Shown: positions 30,882 to 45,533 of the stretch, one piece after another
Position numbering within the stretch: position 1 is the first letter of the stretch
Layout: each line of letters begins with the position of its first letter
The notes under the pieces: model-generated
What the model was told of the DNA's origin: nothing
Databases searched by the model: none
The model's input: only the letters and a program-made list of their open reading frames with translations
Source of the DNA: Morella rubra
Taxonomy: Eukaryota > Streptophyta > Magnoliopsida > Fagales > Myricaceae
Length of the DNA stretch: 64,000 bases
Reading direction: 5' to 3'
NCBI GenBank assembly: GCA_003952965.2
Contig: CM025852.1
Coordinates: 24,898,574-24,962,573, forward strand
Made by a program: the position numbers and the translations under genes

Positions 30882-33800
30882 TCACCCTCCAGGCAAAGAC
30901 ACGTTAATGTCCGTAGGCTTATTCCTGGAATCCAGTGGCATTGAAGACCAAGGATCTGCACTAGATATGGGAATAGCTGCAGTTGGTGTTGCAATTGATA
31001 CATAGTCGTGTTTCTGTTTTTTGGGCTTTTGCTCATGCTGGTTCCCTGTCAGAAAACTGCCTACTACAACCTGATTTATACCAACAAAATGGTAAACAGA
31101 TCAAAATCGACCCTCATGTTATGAAACTAGCCACTCTGTATTTCACTCAGGACAAAAAAAAAACAAAAAAATCCATATCAATCATCAATTCTTGCAAAAA
31201 GATTTTGCAGCTGTTTGGACCATGGATATCATTCTTGAATTAGTGACAAGTTTCTCATTTCTATTTAGAACCAACTATAACGGGGAGCAACATAAAGCCA
31301 TAAAGGAGTTGAAATAAAGAGCCACACCTGCACTGGACTCGCAGCTACTAATAGACCAGCAACTCCACCACCTACTACACGTCCATCTGGACTTGCTAAT
31401 GAAACACTCATCCCACCGGATCTGCTCCTTGTTCCCCCACTGTCACTCGGCATGAATGACCCGGATAGTGACAATATCTCAAAACGACCCTGTATGAACC
31501 GCAGCAGAGCAAAAACGTGCATTTGCTAGTTATTAGCAAGACAATTTTACGACATAAGGAGGTGAGAAAGTTAATATATTTAATAATATGTGACGTGGAG
31601 AAAAATGGCCAATGATATGGCCATCTACAAAAGAGCCTGACTGGCAAGCAAAGACAGTTGATCCATAGACCAAATTATGACTAAGATAAAACAGTTTTAA
31701 ACAGAAAACCACTGAAAAACTCTCCCTTCCCTTGCGAGACAATCCACATGGCTGAACATAACCCACTTTCAGGGCAGATTCCAGCGGGCCAACTTGATAG
31801 AATTGACTAGACCATGATGAAACTCATTTCTTGTTTGATGCCTAATAAAACGTGGCCCACCAGCTATTTCAAAAAATTTGCATAACAGGAAAGCATGGTG
31901 GTGGTGGTTGTGGTTCTTTTTCCTTCTTTGGAGGTCGCCCCGGGGTGGGGGGGGGTGTTCCATTATATGGGTAACATCAAAAACTGTAAAATTTAAGGAA
32001 CACGCTTACCATAAAAAAGCCTCAAAGAGTCGGTCATATCAATAAAGAGAGAAAAAGAAAGAGATATATCTCATTTCAATTGATATGGTAAAAGCCACCT
32101 CTCTTGATTCGATTCCTTAATCCTTCCTTTGAGCATGTGGAGGCCCCAAGTTTCATCCAAATTACCTCAGCATGATTACCAGGAATTATTTTATTTACAA
32201 AACATATATCAACATACACTTCTAAGCTGAATGTTGGAGAGATCAGGAAATACGATGCTACCAATAACAAACATAATAAAAGTGTGGGTGGAGTGCGTGT
32301 TTTTGGGGGGCATGGGTGTGAAAATACATCAATCAGATGACAATCTTTTACTAGGGAAGAATCAAAATTGATCCGTACAACCGTTAAAAAAAAAAAATTT
32401 GCAAATATGTCATCACAACCTGAACCAGGTTATCATTTACTAATGTTGTTTATCAGGGATGAAATGTGTCACCTCATATGTCAATGTACCCCCAGAAGAA
32501 TCAGGCTGACGAAGTGTAACGCTCGATATGACACCATTTGCAGAGAGAATGCAAATAGCTCGAGGCCCTTGCTGAGAAAAGGATATGACCTTCATTGTAA
32601 CATCCTAAAACAATCAAGAAGAACACTACTTAATGATAAAAGTTAATTTAGTCGCTTGAATCAGAGTTTAAAATATCGAATCATATAGATAAAAATCATC
32701 CTAAAGTCTACAAACTCTGATTCCAGGATTTCCAACAATATCTCCATATAAAACATAAATAAGTGTACCATGTATTAGGTAATATTTATAGCTTAGGCAA
32801 ACTATGAATTGAAAACACGTTTGGAATTAAGACAAAAAGGATTAATGATTTCAATATAACAATTGAGACCAACAATCTACTCAGAAGAAGACAACACAGA
32901 TATTTTAATAAACTGAAACAAAAACCCAATTACAATTCTTTTTTGTCTGTGTTAATCCGAATAAGTATCCCAAAGCAGAAAGGTCCCCCAATCTAGTAAA
33001 AGGTGCATCGCAAAGCAAAAGTTTTAGTCCAATTCTTTCTTCATCCACAGGCCAAACGAGACCCAGTGTTTCCATGTTCATAACAAACAGTCTTCTCTCT
33101 CCTATTCTCAGAGAGCATAGTTCATACAATTAATGAGGATTAGCTAAGGCCCACGTTCTCTTATTCAATGATTGTCATCCTTCTCTGCCTATGATGTCCA
33201 TATAGTGTCCTCACCCAGTCCAACAAAACTTGAGATAATGAAATTTCTTGCAGTACATTGTTTATTGCATAAATTTTTGACAATTACCTCACCAGCGTTA
33301 ACAGTGATAATATGGGGTGTAAAATTGGCACCAACAGAGCATGCAACCCATTCACCTACATAGGAGTTTTAAAATATCAGTACACAAGCAAAGGAGCCTC
33401 CAACAATGCAATAAGTTTTGTACTTCAATGGCCAAGAAAAGAAAGTTTTGTAGTTCAAAAAACAATGTAACATGCTCCATAACTATCTGTCTTCTACCAT
33501 AGTAATTAATGATGCAAGACTTGGACTTAAAAGGGTATATCACCTTTTTCTGAAAAACACAATCAGCTCATGACAGATAGTAATGATAAACTGACCTCAA
33601 TATTTCAAATCGCAAAAAAATTCAGTGCTCCAAATATTTCATCTTGCCAAGGGACAATTGTTATATTGGTACTACATCCTATGCTGGTAAAGAATTCCAG
33701 AAGACCAAAGAAATGGTTCGAATGCAACATAGATGTACAATATCAGGTATCATGTAGTGACTGACAAGACAATTGAAGTCTGTTGGACAAAAGACGCAAT

Positions 33801-35459
33801 TTATGCTCATGAACCCTGTTCCAAAATGATGTCAATAATTTTTGGTTATGCAGGCTGGTAAATTACAATCTCTTCCTGATTCACTGCTTGCATCCAGTGA
33901 GGCTAAATATTAACATCAAAAAGTTTGTTGGCTAACATAAATTTATTTGGTAAAATTAACCATTATCCAGCTCTGACTTGTTGTTTGAAATAGTTGTTTA
34001 GATACAAGATACAAGAATCCAATACATCTGAGCAAAAAATTAAGGATCTAGGCTGCTGAATAAGGGAAAATTTAAACAAATTTCACTTCGAAAAAAAAAA
34101 AAAAAAATTCATGTAAATCAACCTCCAGCTTTTCACAAAAAACCAAAAACGGCAGGCTCCCTTTGAATGAAGAGTACTTATAATTTTGAGTCCCACATAT
34201 TCCAAAAAAGTAGAGCCAATCCCTTTAATGAGGATGGCTTGAAATCTAAATTTGCATGCAGCACGCATGGAGTCAGCAGCGTTAGAACAAGGAACTAGAG
34301 AACTACAGATATAAGCAATGATGTCTATCCAGATAGCAACTCCCTCATAAATATAGTAAAGGTAACTTGAAGAAGTGCAAGTACTCTTGACCGCATAAAA
34401 AAGAGGAGGATGAGAAGAAGAAAAAGAAAAAGTCCTGATGCATATTCAGATTTGTGACGCACTTGGTAGACATTATCAAAATACACACTGAGAGTTAAAA
34501 TATGTTCAAGACCTATATTACTTCAACCCTGTTCCAAGAAACGACCAACAGAAAACCAATTCAGAACTAAATATATAGAGAACGTGGAAACAACAACTTC
34601 CGTCTTCCCCCTATGCCAGTATAGATCAGTCGGCAAGTTGAAGACAGGTTTCAATTCCAAAGTCTGTTCACCATCACTTGCAAACTTTTAGCAGGTACCC
34701 CAAATTGGCACCTTGCACAATTTTCTTCCTAAAAAGGTGAAAGGGCAAAATGACAGCCATATTAAGAAGATTCCATCATTCCCACACCAACCCATTAAAC
34801 TCACCATCTTTTTGGAACTACCAGATACATCAAGATCTCACTAAGGGCATCCAATCAGAGGTCCCACACATACCCAACAAGAATTACCCTAAATCGCAGA
34901 GCACCGTCTTAAACTCGATCTTCATAAGATCAATTTTACGTCAAAGACAAACCAAAACTCGCAGAGTTACCAAAGGCAAAACAACACAAACTACAAGCAA
35001 TAACACCCAAAAAATTCGTATTTAGCCTTCAAACAAATACACAGTCAGATTGGAAAAGGGGTATGTGGCAATAAACATTTTCCCATTACCTATATTCTCC
35101 ACCTCAAACTTAGTCTTGCTCACCGAACTGGTCGGCTTCACTTTTCCGCGCTTCTCAGATGAGAAGTCAATCACCGGTGGCGGCGCCGAGGACGATATCG
35201 GCTTCGGAGACAGTGCCATCGTCACGCTCCCGTCAAGACCGTACTTCCGCGGCCTACCTCTCTTCTTCTTTGCCGTCATAGCTGGAGCCACTACAGCCGC
35301 CGCCGTTGAAGGCGGCGACGCACCCACTTGCGCCGCAGCAGTCGCAATTGGCGGCGGCGCGGATCCAGTGGTCTGAGCTGGGTTCTCGGTCCTCGGAGCT
35401 ACATGGTAGTCCGAAGGAGCATCTGATCCCACCACTGTAACTCCACTAGTTGCCTCCAT
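30882..35459 (-). CDS. AHL1: AT-hook motif nuclear-localized protein, AHL1-like
   Basis: Five exons on the minus strand: 35459-35090, 33355-33288, 32604-32473, 31489-31328, 31070-30882, joining in frame to 306 aa. The N-terminus contains VVGSDAPSDYHVAPR, typical of AHL1. An Ala/Pro-rich stretch follows, then one AT-hook of type II (KKKRGRPRKY, hook 67-73). The PPC/DUF296 domain starts near residue 124 (GEWVACSVGANFTPHIITV, ISFSQQGPRAICILSANG). Its invariant GRFEIL is at 191-196, followed by GGMSVSLASPDGRVVGGGVA and VVVGSFL. The C-terminal tail includes KPKKQKHDY and TAAIPISSAD. A single type-II hook and introns fit the intron-containing AHL clade. AHL proteins bind AT-rich DNA and nuclear matrix regions and form trimers through PPC, controlling growth genes. 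The first intron is 1.7 kb. Numbering within the family is by resemblance. Confidence 0.92.
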
Positions 35460-38400
35460 AACTAAACCCCACGGATTTTTCTATAATCTTCTCAACAAAA
35501 ACCCATTTTTGTCATAATCTAAATCAATGAAAAACGTTCATAATTTTATCAAAAAAATTATTTTCCCAAAATAAGATAATATCAAACTTCCAAGCACAGA
35601 CGCAGAAAAACAATAAAGAACTACAAACGCTTGAAATTTTAGAGCTAGTGAAGCTTCTTTCAAGTGTTAAACTAGCAGAAGAGCTTGAAGAATATGTTGT
35701 TGCAAAGCTAGCAGTGAGATTTCATCTGCAAAACAAAGACTGTTTGCAGAGCTAAGCTGAAACCGAGCTCAGATAGTGATGATCTATTTTTTGTTTAAAA
35801 AAATTTATTTTCGAGAAAATTGAGCGAGATTGAGAGGAAAAAAGACTGATTTTTGTGCTCTGTGATTTTTGATTTTGTGATTCGAATGGAAAATGCAGAG
35901 ATAAAAAGAAACCTTGTTTTTGTTGTTTTAACTAATTGGGTGCCTAACTTTCCTTAGACTGTCCGAATTGAGATTAAAAAAATAAATGGGAAAAGAAAAT
36001 GTTGAATAATGGGCATTGATGAGTATTTTGTTAATGATTTAATATTCTATGATAAAAACATTGATATTTGAGTTTTGGTTGGAATCCGGTGATGATTTAA
36101 TATAAAATAAATTTGAAAAGTGGGTGGGGGATTATTTTTTTCTCTTCCGTTTTCTTCTTTTCTTTTCTTTTGTAAAAGTGGACAAAACGAAATAATAAGT
36201 AATTATTATCACCATTATCATTTCAGGTTTTTATTATTATTTTATTCCTTTTTCTACACCGTTGATATATTTTATCTTTTTAGGTGAATGGAAAGTAAAA
36301 TTTGGTTGCCAAGAATTGAAGAAATTGTTTAGAAAGGGAAACAAGAGGGGTTGTCCAAGGCAAGCATCCTTCTTTTCCGGGACTGCACAGGCATTGCCTT
36401 TGTACCAGCAGGAATGATAAAAGCATAAGCAAAATCAGAAAACTTGACAACATTCATGCTTTTTCCTCCTTTGAAAATATATTCCTTTTTTTTTATGGTT
36501 GAAATTTAACCTAAGATCGATGAAATCTCAGTTTCACTTGCAATGAAGAGTTGAGGGAGGACTCAAAAAGTAGAATACAAGTTTGGTTAGTCAGAAAAAC
36601 ATAAAAGAAGAAAAAAAAAAAAGACAAGGAGAAATGCAAAACAAGGACAGAAAGAGAAAAGAAGCTTAAGCGTTGCATTCCCTTGCTTAAGCAAAACGTA
36701 TCTTGCTACTTTATTTATGCTTTTAGTGCCCAAATGTTGACTTGGTAATCCCGCAGCAAATGGAAGAAAAACAGATAATACTCCAACACGCGATATATTC
36801 ATTCATTGACAGTTCTGTTCTGCTCACTCATAGCTTGTGAATGCGGTTCCCACCTAAAATATTAGTTGGAAATTAATTACTTTTTGGTCATGAAGTTTCT
36901 GCAGCTTTGTAGGGTAATATTTGCATGCTGTGTGCTCTATTGGGGTCAATGTTTTCCACATATGATCTCTCCAATAAAACACATCTCAGCTGACAACTCA
37001 GAGCGAGTCTTTTGTGTATGTTTTCACTTGTGATGAGGGGAGTGTGGGAAAGTTGGGGGAGACCTATCTGGATATAGTCCATTTCTTTAGTTTTTTGTAT
37101 CATTTCCAAGAGCCAAAAGGGAGCTTTAGAATATGTCATGTGTTTAGATTACCAGTGGAGGTTAGTGGCTGCACATGTTGGAGCTTCTACTCTATGCTTC
37201 CAGTTCTTATCCTCTGCAGAAAAAATGGTTATTTAAAAGCATAGTGGAGCTAAGCCTCCTTTCTTTTCCCCTTTAGAAAATACTGCATGAAGCAGGACAA
37301 CACTTCCATTTTAAAGGAACCCCACAAGTACAGATGTCATGGCCAAAACTGAAAGGAAAATTCTGAACATTGTTCTTCAGTTGGATTGGCCAAAGTTAAA
37401 CATTTGTTTTGAAGTGTAAAGTTTTCCAATACTAGTTTGTTTCTCAGACCAAAGCTTTTGATTAATCTGTTTCTTAAGTATGTTTAATGGAAGTGGTCTA
37501 GAAAATGGGGGAAAGGAAAGTGATCAGCCTTCAAATAGATAACAATATCATTTCCCGTATGGGACCACGAGCTTTAAGCAAGTGAATACAAGATGGAAAG
37601 GAATATAATATTTGCGAGATTAGAGGTATCTTTAACTAAACAAGGTTCTCGGTAAGTTGCCTAAAAACAAATGAAATATAATATACAAAAGAATACTGTG
37701 CTTAGATAAACACAAGCTAACTGTTCAATTGTTTGAGCAATAAATAATATATGGTGACGAGCTCGATGCACATAAGCCTTCACACCTTTCTGTTTTTGGT
37801 TTATATAATACAGTATATCCGCCAGCATATATGCACAGTTGTTTTTTTTTTTCGTCCATCTTTTTGTCGTCCAGACCTAACTCATGGAAAGCGAAAGGGT
37901 ATATATATTTTTTTAAGAAATTTTGACACTTGGGAAATTACCACTCCAATTTACATGATAGGTGTTGGACGTCCATGTCAGAATGACCTCCATTGGAATC
38001 CGATGGAGTTTTAACTTCACTGTACTTTTCCTGACATATTGTGCCAATAACCAAGAAGATGAGTGGCCAGCAATACTGATAAAGAAAAGGGGGAAAAAAT
38101 AAAAAAAGAAAAAGAAAAAGGAGGATAACCATTAGCTTATGCTTTGGCAGAGCTAGAGAGGCTGGATGGTTAACATGTGGTGAATTCTGTGACCAATTGT
38201 CCATCGCGGGCAGGCGAATTTGTGTCTGTATGTGTGTATGTTTAATTTTTTATTATATAATTTAAATAAAAATTACAGTTGTGTAAATAGGTTTGTACTA
38301 ATTTTTTAAAGTTTATTTACGAGGTTGTAATGTTTTTTTGAAAATTTTTAATATTTAAAATTTTTTTAAGTGATGTTAATTTTATTAATATGCGTGCGGT

Positions 38401-41400
38401 AATTATTTTTAAATAATGTTAAAAAATATGTTTGCTTTTAAAATTTTAAAATTTAAAAAAATTTAAAAAAAATAAGAAAAATGAACATCATCGTAGATAT
38501 TAAGTGGGTTGACTTCGGTAGTTTACCGTACAAAATTTCTCATCTGTTACAAATAAAAAAAAAAAATTATGACATTACAAAAGAATTCTGGGCAAAGTAG
38601 TAGTCACGAACAGTAGGAAATGTGAGTCAAAGGGTCCATCGGAATCCTAGATGGGTTATTTTCACTAGAGAGTAGTAGAGTCAAAATGAGTTATCCAGTG
38701 TAGGGGGGTGTAGGTTTCCTAGTATTTCTACGTTATCTATCATCGTAGCTTTCTGTGTTTCTTTTTTCTACCAAGGAAATAAATATGCCTCCCCCAAACA
38801 ATATTTTTATTAGCCTGTAATATTTCTAGTCTTTCGGAGTAAATTATTATTATTATTATTATTATTGTATTATTATTTTTGTTGCTACCCAGTACAGAAC
38901 TAACTCTGAGGGATAACCATGTGATGTTCATTTTGAAAGCCAGATCAACATCATTTAATCAGCATATTTTATTCTCTCAACTATCCGTGATAAGATTTGA
39001 ATTGTATTAAAAAAAAAAAAGCCTTTTTTATTTGTGGATAAGTTGATCATTTTGCCCCCCTTTCTTTTGCAAGTGAACAAACAAACATGTTTATTGAAAA
39101 AAAAAAAAAGAGCAATAAAAAGAGAATCATTTTGAGGGGTATCGGTTTTCCTCTTTTCAATTTTCTAAGCACTTGCAGGCCGGTCTATCTTCTGCTTCAG
39201 TTTGATCTGGGTTCAAAGAGAAGTTTCACAGAGAAAAAGCAAGGTTTAATGGCCCACAAAGGAGCTGCTCAAAAGGGCTAAAATATACAGAACCACTTTT
39301 GAACGTGCTAATTAATTCATTTCGAGGACTAGGCACCCAAGTCATCCAAAACAAAGCAATAGGAGTTTGGGCCGAGTGACATAGCTCATCAAGCTAGCAT
39401 GCAGGCTGAGTTGAAGACTTAACTGACTCGGCCTATTTTCATCGCTTTGCACAAGTAGGCAAAAGCCTTAGTTTTAGTCTGCAACCTCTAGCCAGTTTCC
39501 ATTTATCAAGTAGGCTTAAGTTGAAGAGTTTGGGTTCAAGCATTTCAAAGTTGTATGAAATTAATAAATGGGCGTAGATTTAAGGAGTTCTACAAAATAA
39601 ACAAATCCTTAATTAAGTCAGAATAAGCGGAATTGACTAGATGAAGTTTTTTGTTTCTAATGTCATTCGTATTATAAGTCAAGCTATTTTCATTGGCAAG
39701 CATAATCAACTTGCATATTGATTAGGCTTTAAAATCCAAGTTGCTTATATTGTCCAATCTATGTTCAAAGTTTAAGATATTTCCTACAACTTGACAGGTT
39801 CTTACTGCAAAATACTGTAAAAGATAGGTTGTAAGGGTGTCAGTTAACTGAGCTGGTAAACCTTTTTTTTTTTGTGGTATAAGGAATTTGATCGAATTTC
39901 GCCTACAGGGTGAAAATTAGGAGGATGAACAGAGGGTTGGGGACTATCTCTATCTTCCGTTATACAGCCCATAGATCCGATAAGCTTTCAATAAATGGGG
40001 TTCAGGAAGGGAAGGCCTGTTTCTTGTTGTTTAGCACATAAGCTCAATGAAGCTCTACTAGCATTAAACAAGGGAATTAGGATCAAATATGCCATACATC
40101 AGAGAATATAAGTTGGGAGGGAAAAGACAAAGTCTTACTTTCCTTTGTGTATAGCTCATAGGCTTAATAAGAAAACCCCCCCAATGGCTTGGAAATTGTA
40201 AACAAAGCTGGAAGTAAAACACGACATGGACCTAGCCCTCGGTATACAATATAACTAATGATTTGCGTCACTTAGGGGCATGGCCATGCTTGTACAAAAG
40301 CTCATTTTCAAGCCGGATTTTGTGTCCAATCCCACACCCGCCTGCCAGAGCCAGCCAAATCCGGAATATCCACTTGTCGCACACCGGCCCTGCATAATCC
40401 CACAAGAAACTAAAATGGTAGTTTTGATTTTGTTTTTTCCTTTCATTTCTCCGGTTTTGTTGAATATATATGGACGTGAATCGTGATGATTGTCCGTACT
40501 AGAAAGATCCACCAAACCTAACATGCATGCATCTATCCTATATCTGAAGTCAACTCAGAAAAGTTCTGTTTCTGCATTAGTCTCACAGTGTGTCTATCCG
40601 AAGAATAAATCACGCGTGCCCGGCCCCTTACATGACGAGAGAAGAATGTGGTTGTTGTTGGCAAGTTGGAGGATATATGGAGCTTGAGTAGTCCCATCAG
40701 TATCGCAGGGTTTGTGCAGCAAGGCATCAAGAATAATATCATCTGCTATATGACAACTAGGAATCAAAAAATTTGTGGCATCGGAAGAATTTCAGAATTG
40801 GGCTGGGAATCTTCTTCCTAAAATTCTCATTGCATATCCAAATACTACTTGTAACATTCAATTAATCAATATATAAGATTCCTTATCTTACATCACGCAG
40901 TTCCCATCAGCTCGACAGGTCAACAGTTCGTGAAATACAAGTAGAAATGGCCAAGCATCACAGGCATCGGACAGATTCCACATAGAAATTGAAAAGGACT
41001 TGCAGTTGGCAGCCGAGATTCTTGGGAGCAGATCCTTTTGTTGTACTCTCTGGTCAAACTCTAGCTTGTTTGTGATGTAAAGCATAAAAAAAAAGTTCAG
41101 TTGTTCGGCCAGCTGTTTGGTACTATATAGAGTTTGTTTCTGCAATTTTTAATCACTGGTTTCAGCGTAAGGAAGAAAATGAACATGGTCTCCTCGAACT
41201 GCGACCTCGTTTTTCTCCCCAAAATATGTTGGTGTCTTTGGCGTCACTGTTTGTTCAAATTTTGGGTATCCAAAGGGTCAACTAGAACTTAATTTTTACA
41301 TAAACTTGCTGCTTTCAGCATGACACACACCACCCGGCCAACGCGGTTAGTTTGGCAAATGTATGTTTTAGTTAATAGAAAATTGAAGATTGTCTTATAC

Positions 41401-42922
41401 GCAGTAGAGTTTGGTCGCTTTCACTGAGAATCTCAAGTCATTTGGCTTCAAATGCTGGGGCTATAATCTCACTTCTTTGCTCTGAAAACGCAAGAATATT
41501 GCCCTGAAGGGTTAAGCGCGCATTCAAACTGAAAAAGTGTAGATGATTTGGGACGGTCAATGCCTAGTCCTTGTCTCTTACAGATCCTAATCGTCATTAG
41601 TTCTCACATATAGAACCTAAACGAATCCACTTGTCCATTTATCCGGCCTCTTCCACTTAATAGCTTATTGCTCCTGATTTTTTTTTTTTTTCCCTCTGCT
41701 GAAGGTGAAACTTAAACAAATGCAACAGTGATGAGAGTTTGATTCATAAATTAGAAAAAAAAAAATTTTGTCGTTCTAGTTGTCCTTTTCTGCTTATAAC
41801 TTATTCTTTTTCCTCCTGCAGATACCCTTGGTTTGGAATAGGATCTCTATCTGAAGAGCTGAATCTATAGGAAAATTTAGCACTCTTGAGATTTTCATTT
41901 TCTTTTGTGCTCGATTCAGTGACTTTCAAGGATGTGACGTTTTGTGTCATTCCTTTTAAGTAAATTGCTAGAAGGTTTCTGATCATTGCAAGAATAATGA
42001 GCAAGCTGTTCAAACATTGAAACCTTGGCCGAAAGAAAACAAAACGCTAGCTAGAGCCTAGGGGATAATGGGAACACATATAATAAAAGCCCCGGGTGTC
42101 GTTTGATACTCTTAAAATATATTACCAACCCAACCTACCACACATCAATACCACCCCCACCCCCAGCTCCCATTTGTTTTAGAACTTATTCGGCGTGAGG
42201 CAGAGCTCCTGTTTCCAGTTGGGTACGTAGCCCCTTCTTATTAATATTTATGTCTAATCCCAGTAAAGATAAGTACTGGTGTCTCGTAATGGTTCTGCAC
42301 AGGGAAATGATAGGGATATTGTTCTTGAGTTACCAAAAGAAGGTAAGATAAAAATCAACCCTTGATCCTTGTACTTGCCGAAGGGCCATTAAGCATGAGT
42401 TTAAAATACGCATTTGAGAATTTATTCGTGATCAGTACTGATTAATTCCATTAGATACGCATTCTGTAGGCTGTAGAACTGTTTTGATTATTTTGCCAAA
42501 TCAGGCTCGTGAGAATCTCCTTTACCAAGAAAAAGTAGAGGCTTTTCTAGAAACGATGGGCATGCTTTTGATTATCCAGATTAATGAATACCTTGCCACG
42601 GCATTTACACTAGCAGGAATCGCAAAGCTGTACGTATGAACTTTCCATCGTCCACATATATGGAAAGCCTTGTGGGCGTCGGAATATCTACAGGCTGACA
42701 GCGAACTTTGGATACTTATACTTTCACAAACGGGCTAACTCAGATAGTCAGATTGCATTTAGGATACGGATAGCCTAAAAAAAAAAAGAATTTGGGATAC
42801 GGATAGGAGATATTATTTATAATAAATGCCACTTATGAATTATTGCAACTCTTGTAGTATCCTACAATCAGGCATCAAAGACGTATGAGAATCTCCTTTT
42901 GAAACAAAAGAAGTCTTACAGG
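35460..42922. other. Gene-poor intergenic region
   Basis: About 7.5 kb upstream of the AHL gene. The first few hundred bases should hold its promoter and 5' UTR. Beyond that I find no conserved protein, RNA gene or complete transposon. An (ATT)n microsatellite lies at 38843-38867, with several homopolymer runs. The reported short open frames have no recognisable domain. Confidence 0.5.
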
Positions 42923-43303
42923 CAGGTACGTTCGTTTTCACAATTATTCTAGAATACAAATGTATTTACAAAACCAACGTCCAAAATCTTAAAAATTTAT
43001 ATACAAACACCGATACATTTTACACAATCTTTAATAACTTTTCACACAAATTCCAACACATTTTCAAAAAAAAATTATAACAAATATTCTCTCTTTACAC
43101 TTTTTCACCTAACTCAAATATTTTTTTATTAAACAATTATATCAAATTATCTCTCTCTACACCTTTTTATAAACTTCAACAAAAATTAAATATCTTTAAA
43201 ATTTTTCACTAACATTTACACAAAATCTATAAAATTTTAATTTACATAAATATTCACAATTCTACTAAAATCCTACAGTTTTTTACAAAACGAACACACC
43301 CTG
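42923..43303. mobile_element. MITE, AT-rich, 381 bp, copy 2
   Basis: Begins CAGGTACGTTCGTTTT, and its end read in reverse is CAGGGTGTGTTCGTTTT, an inverted pair. The interior is rich in 'tttacacaa / tctctctacac' strings and non-coding. hAT-like ends, but the adjacent 8-mers do not match, so the superfamily is uncertain. Related to the degenerate copy at 3354-3576. Confidence 0.6.
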
Positions 43304-45497
43304 GGTAAGGTAATAGGGATGTGAATAATCTTTGATGTTTCTGCTAAGGCAGCATGTGCGGGAGGGGAGGATCTCATTACCCTAGAGGCCACAGCCATGC
43401 ATAAAGCATTGAAGAGATTCCAATTACAAAAGAAAAGGGCATCTCACAGTGAACAGATCTAGACAAGTCTCACTATGGAGTATTCGCTGTGCAGCTGATT
43501 CTCTAAGCCGAGTGTTCAACATCCAATACCCGCCAAAGAATATGAATATTTGGGCTAGAAGACAGTATGATTATGAGGAAAACAACAATGCATTAAGCTA
43601 ATATATGGGCTGTGCTTGTGCTGCCTCTATTTGAAATGCTAATTCTTTGCTCGTTTTCGTTCTTTTCTTGGTAGGCAAAGGAGTATTGTAAAGCTTGTCT
43701 CAACTTGGTTTGAGCTACAAGCTTCACGTGAATCAATCCTCTATTAATAAACCCTTTTACACAATCAACGAATCTTTCCTTCGATAGCAAGCCAAAATAT
43801 GGAATCCACGATTCTATATATCCACGCTATTGCTCAATTATATATGCTGCCGACTAAAAACTGAGTTAGCAGTCCTTTTACCCAGTCCTAGTTGCAGAGG
43901 TAGTGCACCAAAATTATGCTAGAAGCTGGGAAGCAATAAAGCATCGAGAGCCTACTTTCAACTGAATGATATAAATCTGATATGATGGTTTATGACCTTG
44001 AACTTATTCCACTTGACATGGGTATGCAATGCCGCCTAAGTTTATCTATACACTCAAAGAATCAACCGAGTAATTGGCTGAAGAATAAGCGTGGCATTTG
44101 GCAAGCAAGGTATGCTCTGCTGACTACTAGTTAAAGTCACATGGGGGTTATCGGGTTTTTAGGTTTGCTTAAAGGATGCTAAAAGAATCAACCAGCAGCA
44201 AGCTGACTGATATCTTGAAGAAGTTCCGGAAGGAGGGCCCTAGCCATATTATGCGCTTTGGTATGGCTCGATTCGCCTACATTTATGTTGCCCTCTTAAA
44301 ACAATGTCGTATTCAAGTACTCGAATCTGCCTTAGTTTCTACCTTGACAGGCTTTACGAACACGAATTCATTCACCGTAACAAGAAAATAATTAGGCATC
44401 TCATGATTCCTATCATAGCGAACTCATATGTGAAGTCAATGTCGATGGACATTTACCGTGTATTATTTTGAGCCCCAAAAACCGTTGAGGTATTAACCCT
44501 GTCATGCTGTTTTCACCGTCTCGAAAGAGGCGCACAGAGGAGGGAGGCAATTTCCATGAAAAGCAGAGCCAATGATAAAACAGGTCCAATAGTTATGGGA
44601 GTGACACACAAAACGGTGCATGTGAGTCTCACAACACACGGTCTCTCTCCCCCTCTTTCTTTCTCAGCAGTCCACTGAAACCGCCGCACTTGCCGCCATG
44701 TGACTGAGTCACGGTTCCATCTCCACGTACGTTCACGTTTGTCGATCCGTTCAAACCACGAGCGGGGTTTTGGTTTTGGTCAAAAAAACAAATTCTTACT
44801 TGTTCGCCACCAACTCCTCACTGTCTACTAACCATCCTGCCCAAGCTACTTGTATGGACCACCACTAACTTGGGCAATACCTAGCTGCTAAGCTATATAG
44901 ATTCTTACAGCTAAGCAATGGCTGTTGAAAAACTTGTCCCTCGTGATTCATGCAGAGGCAACTACTATTCTACCAAGTACCAAGGAATTTAATTAGTAGC
45001 TCAAACTTCTCATTAGAGTAAGCTTAAAGTTTTTAAGGCCACTAAAGTTCTTTTTGGTACGTGCAGAAATCCCGTATATTATTTGAGTTTCAAGATTCAT
45101 ATATCAGGTAGCGATGTAAAAAAATACATATATTTTTCGCTCAAGACAATCCAAATGGGACATACTAGTGTTATTAAATGGTCTTAAAAAGATTAGATAG
45201 AAATCTTACAACAGATATGGATGGTCCAAAATACTATTATTTTCTGGATATAGTTAATTTTCTAATGACATGAATGGTCCAAATTGCTAGATTTTGTGGA
45301 TACAAAAAATAAAAATGCAGGATTTTCTTTTTGGACCGGATATAATGAAACGTAAAAAAAAAAAAGAAATAAAGAAATAAAGCCAACAAAAAGAATAGAC
45401 GAATCCAGGGCTGCAAATTTGCAAGTCTCTAGCTTTTGGGATCGACTATCTGTCGGGAGGCCAGCGTGGTACAGTATTTCTTTTGGGACACAGAGAA

Positions 45498-45533
<36 letters not shown>

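Noticed and set aside
44176-44391. 71-codon ORF beginning MLKESTSSKLTDILKKF.
   Set aside because: No family recognised, isolated, and of the length expected by chance in this composition.
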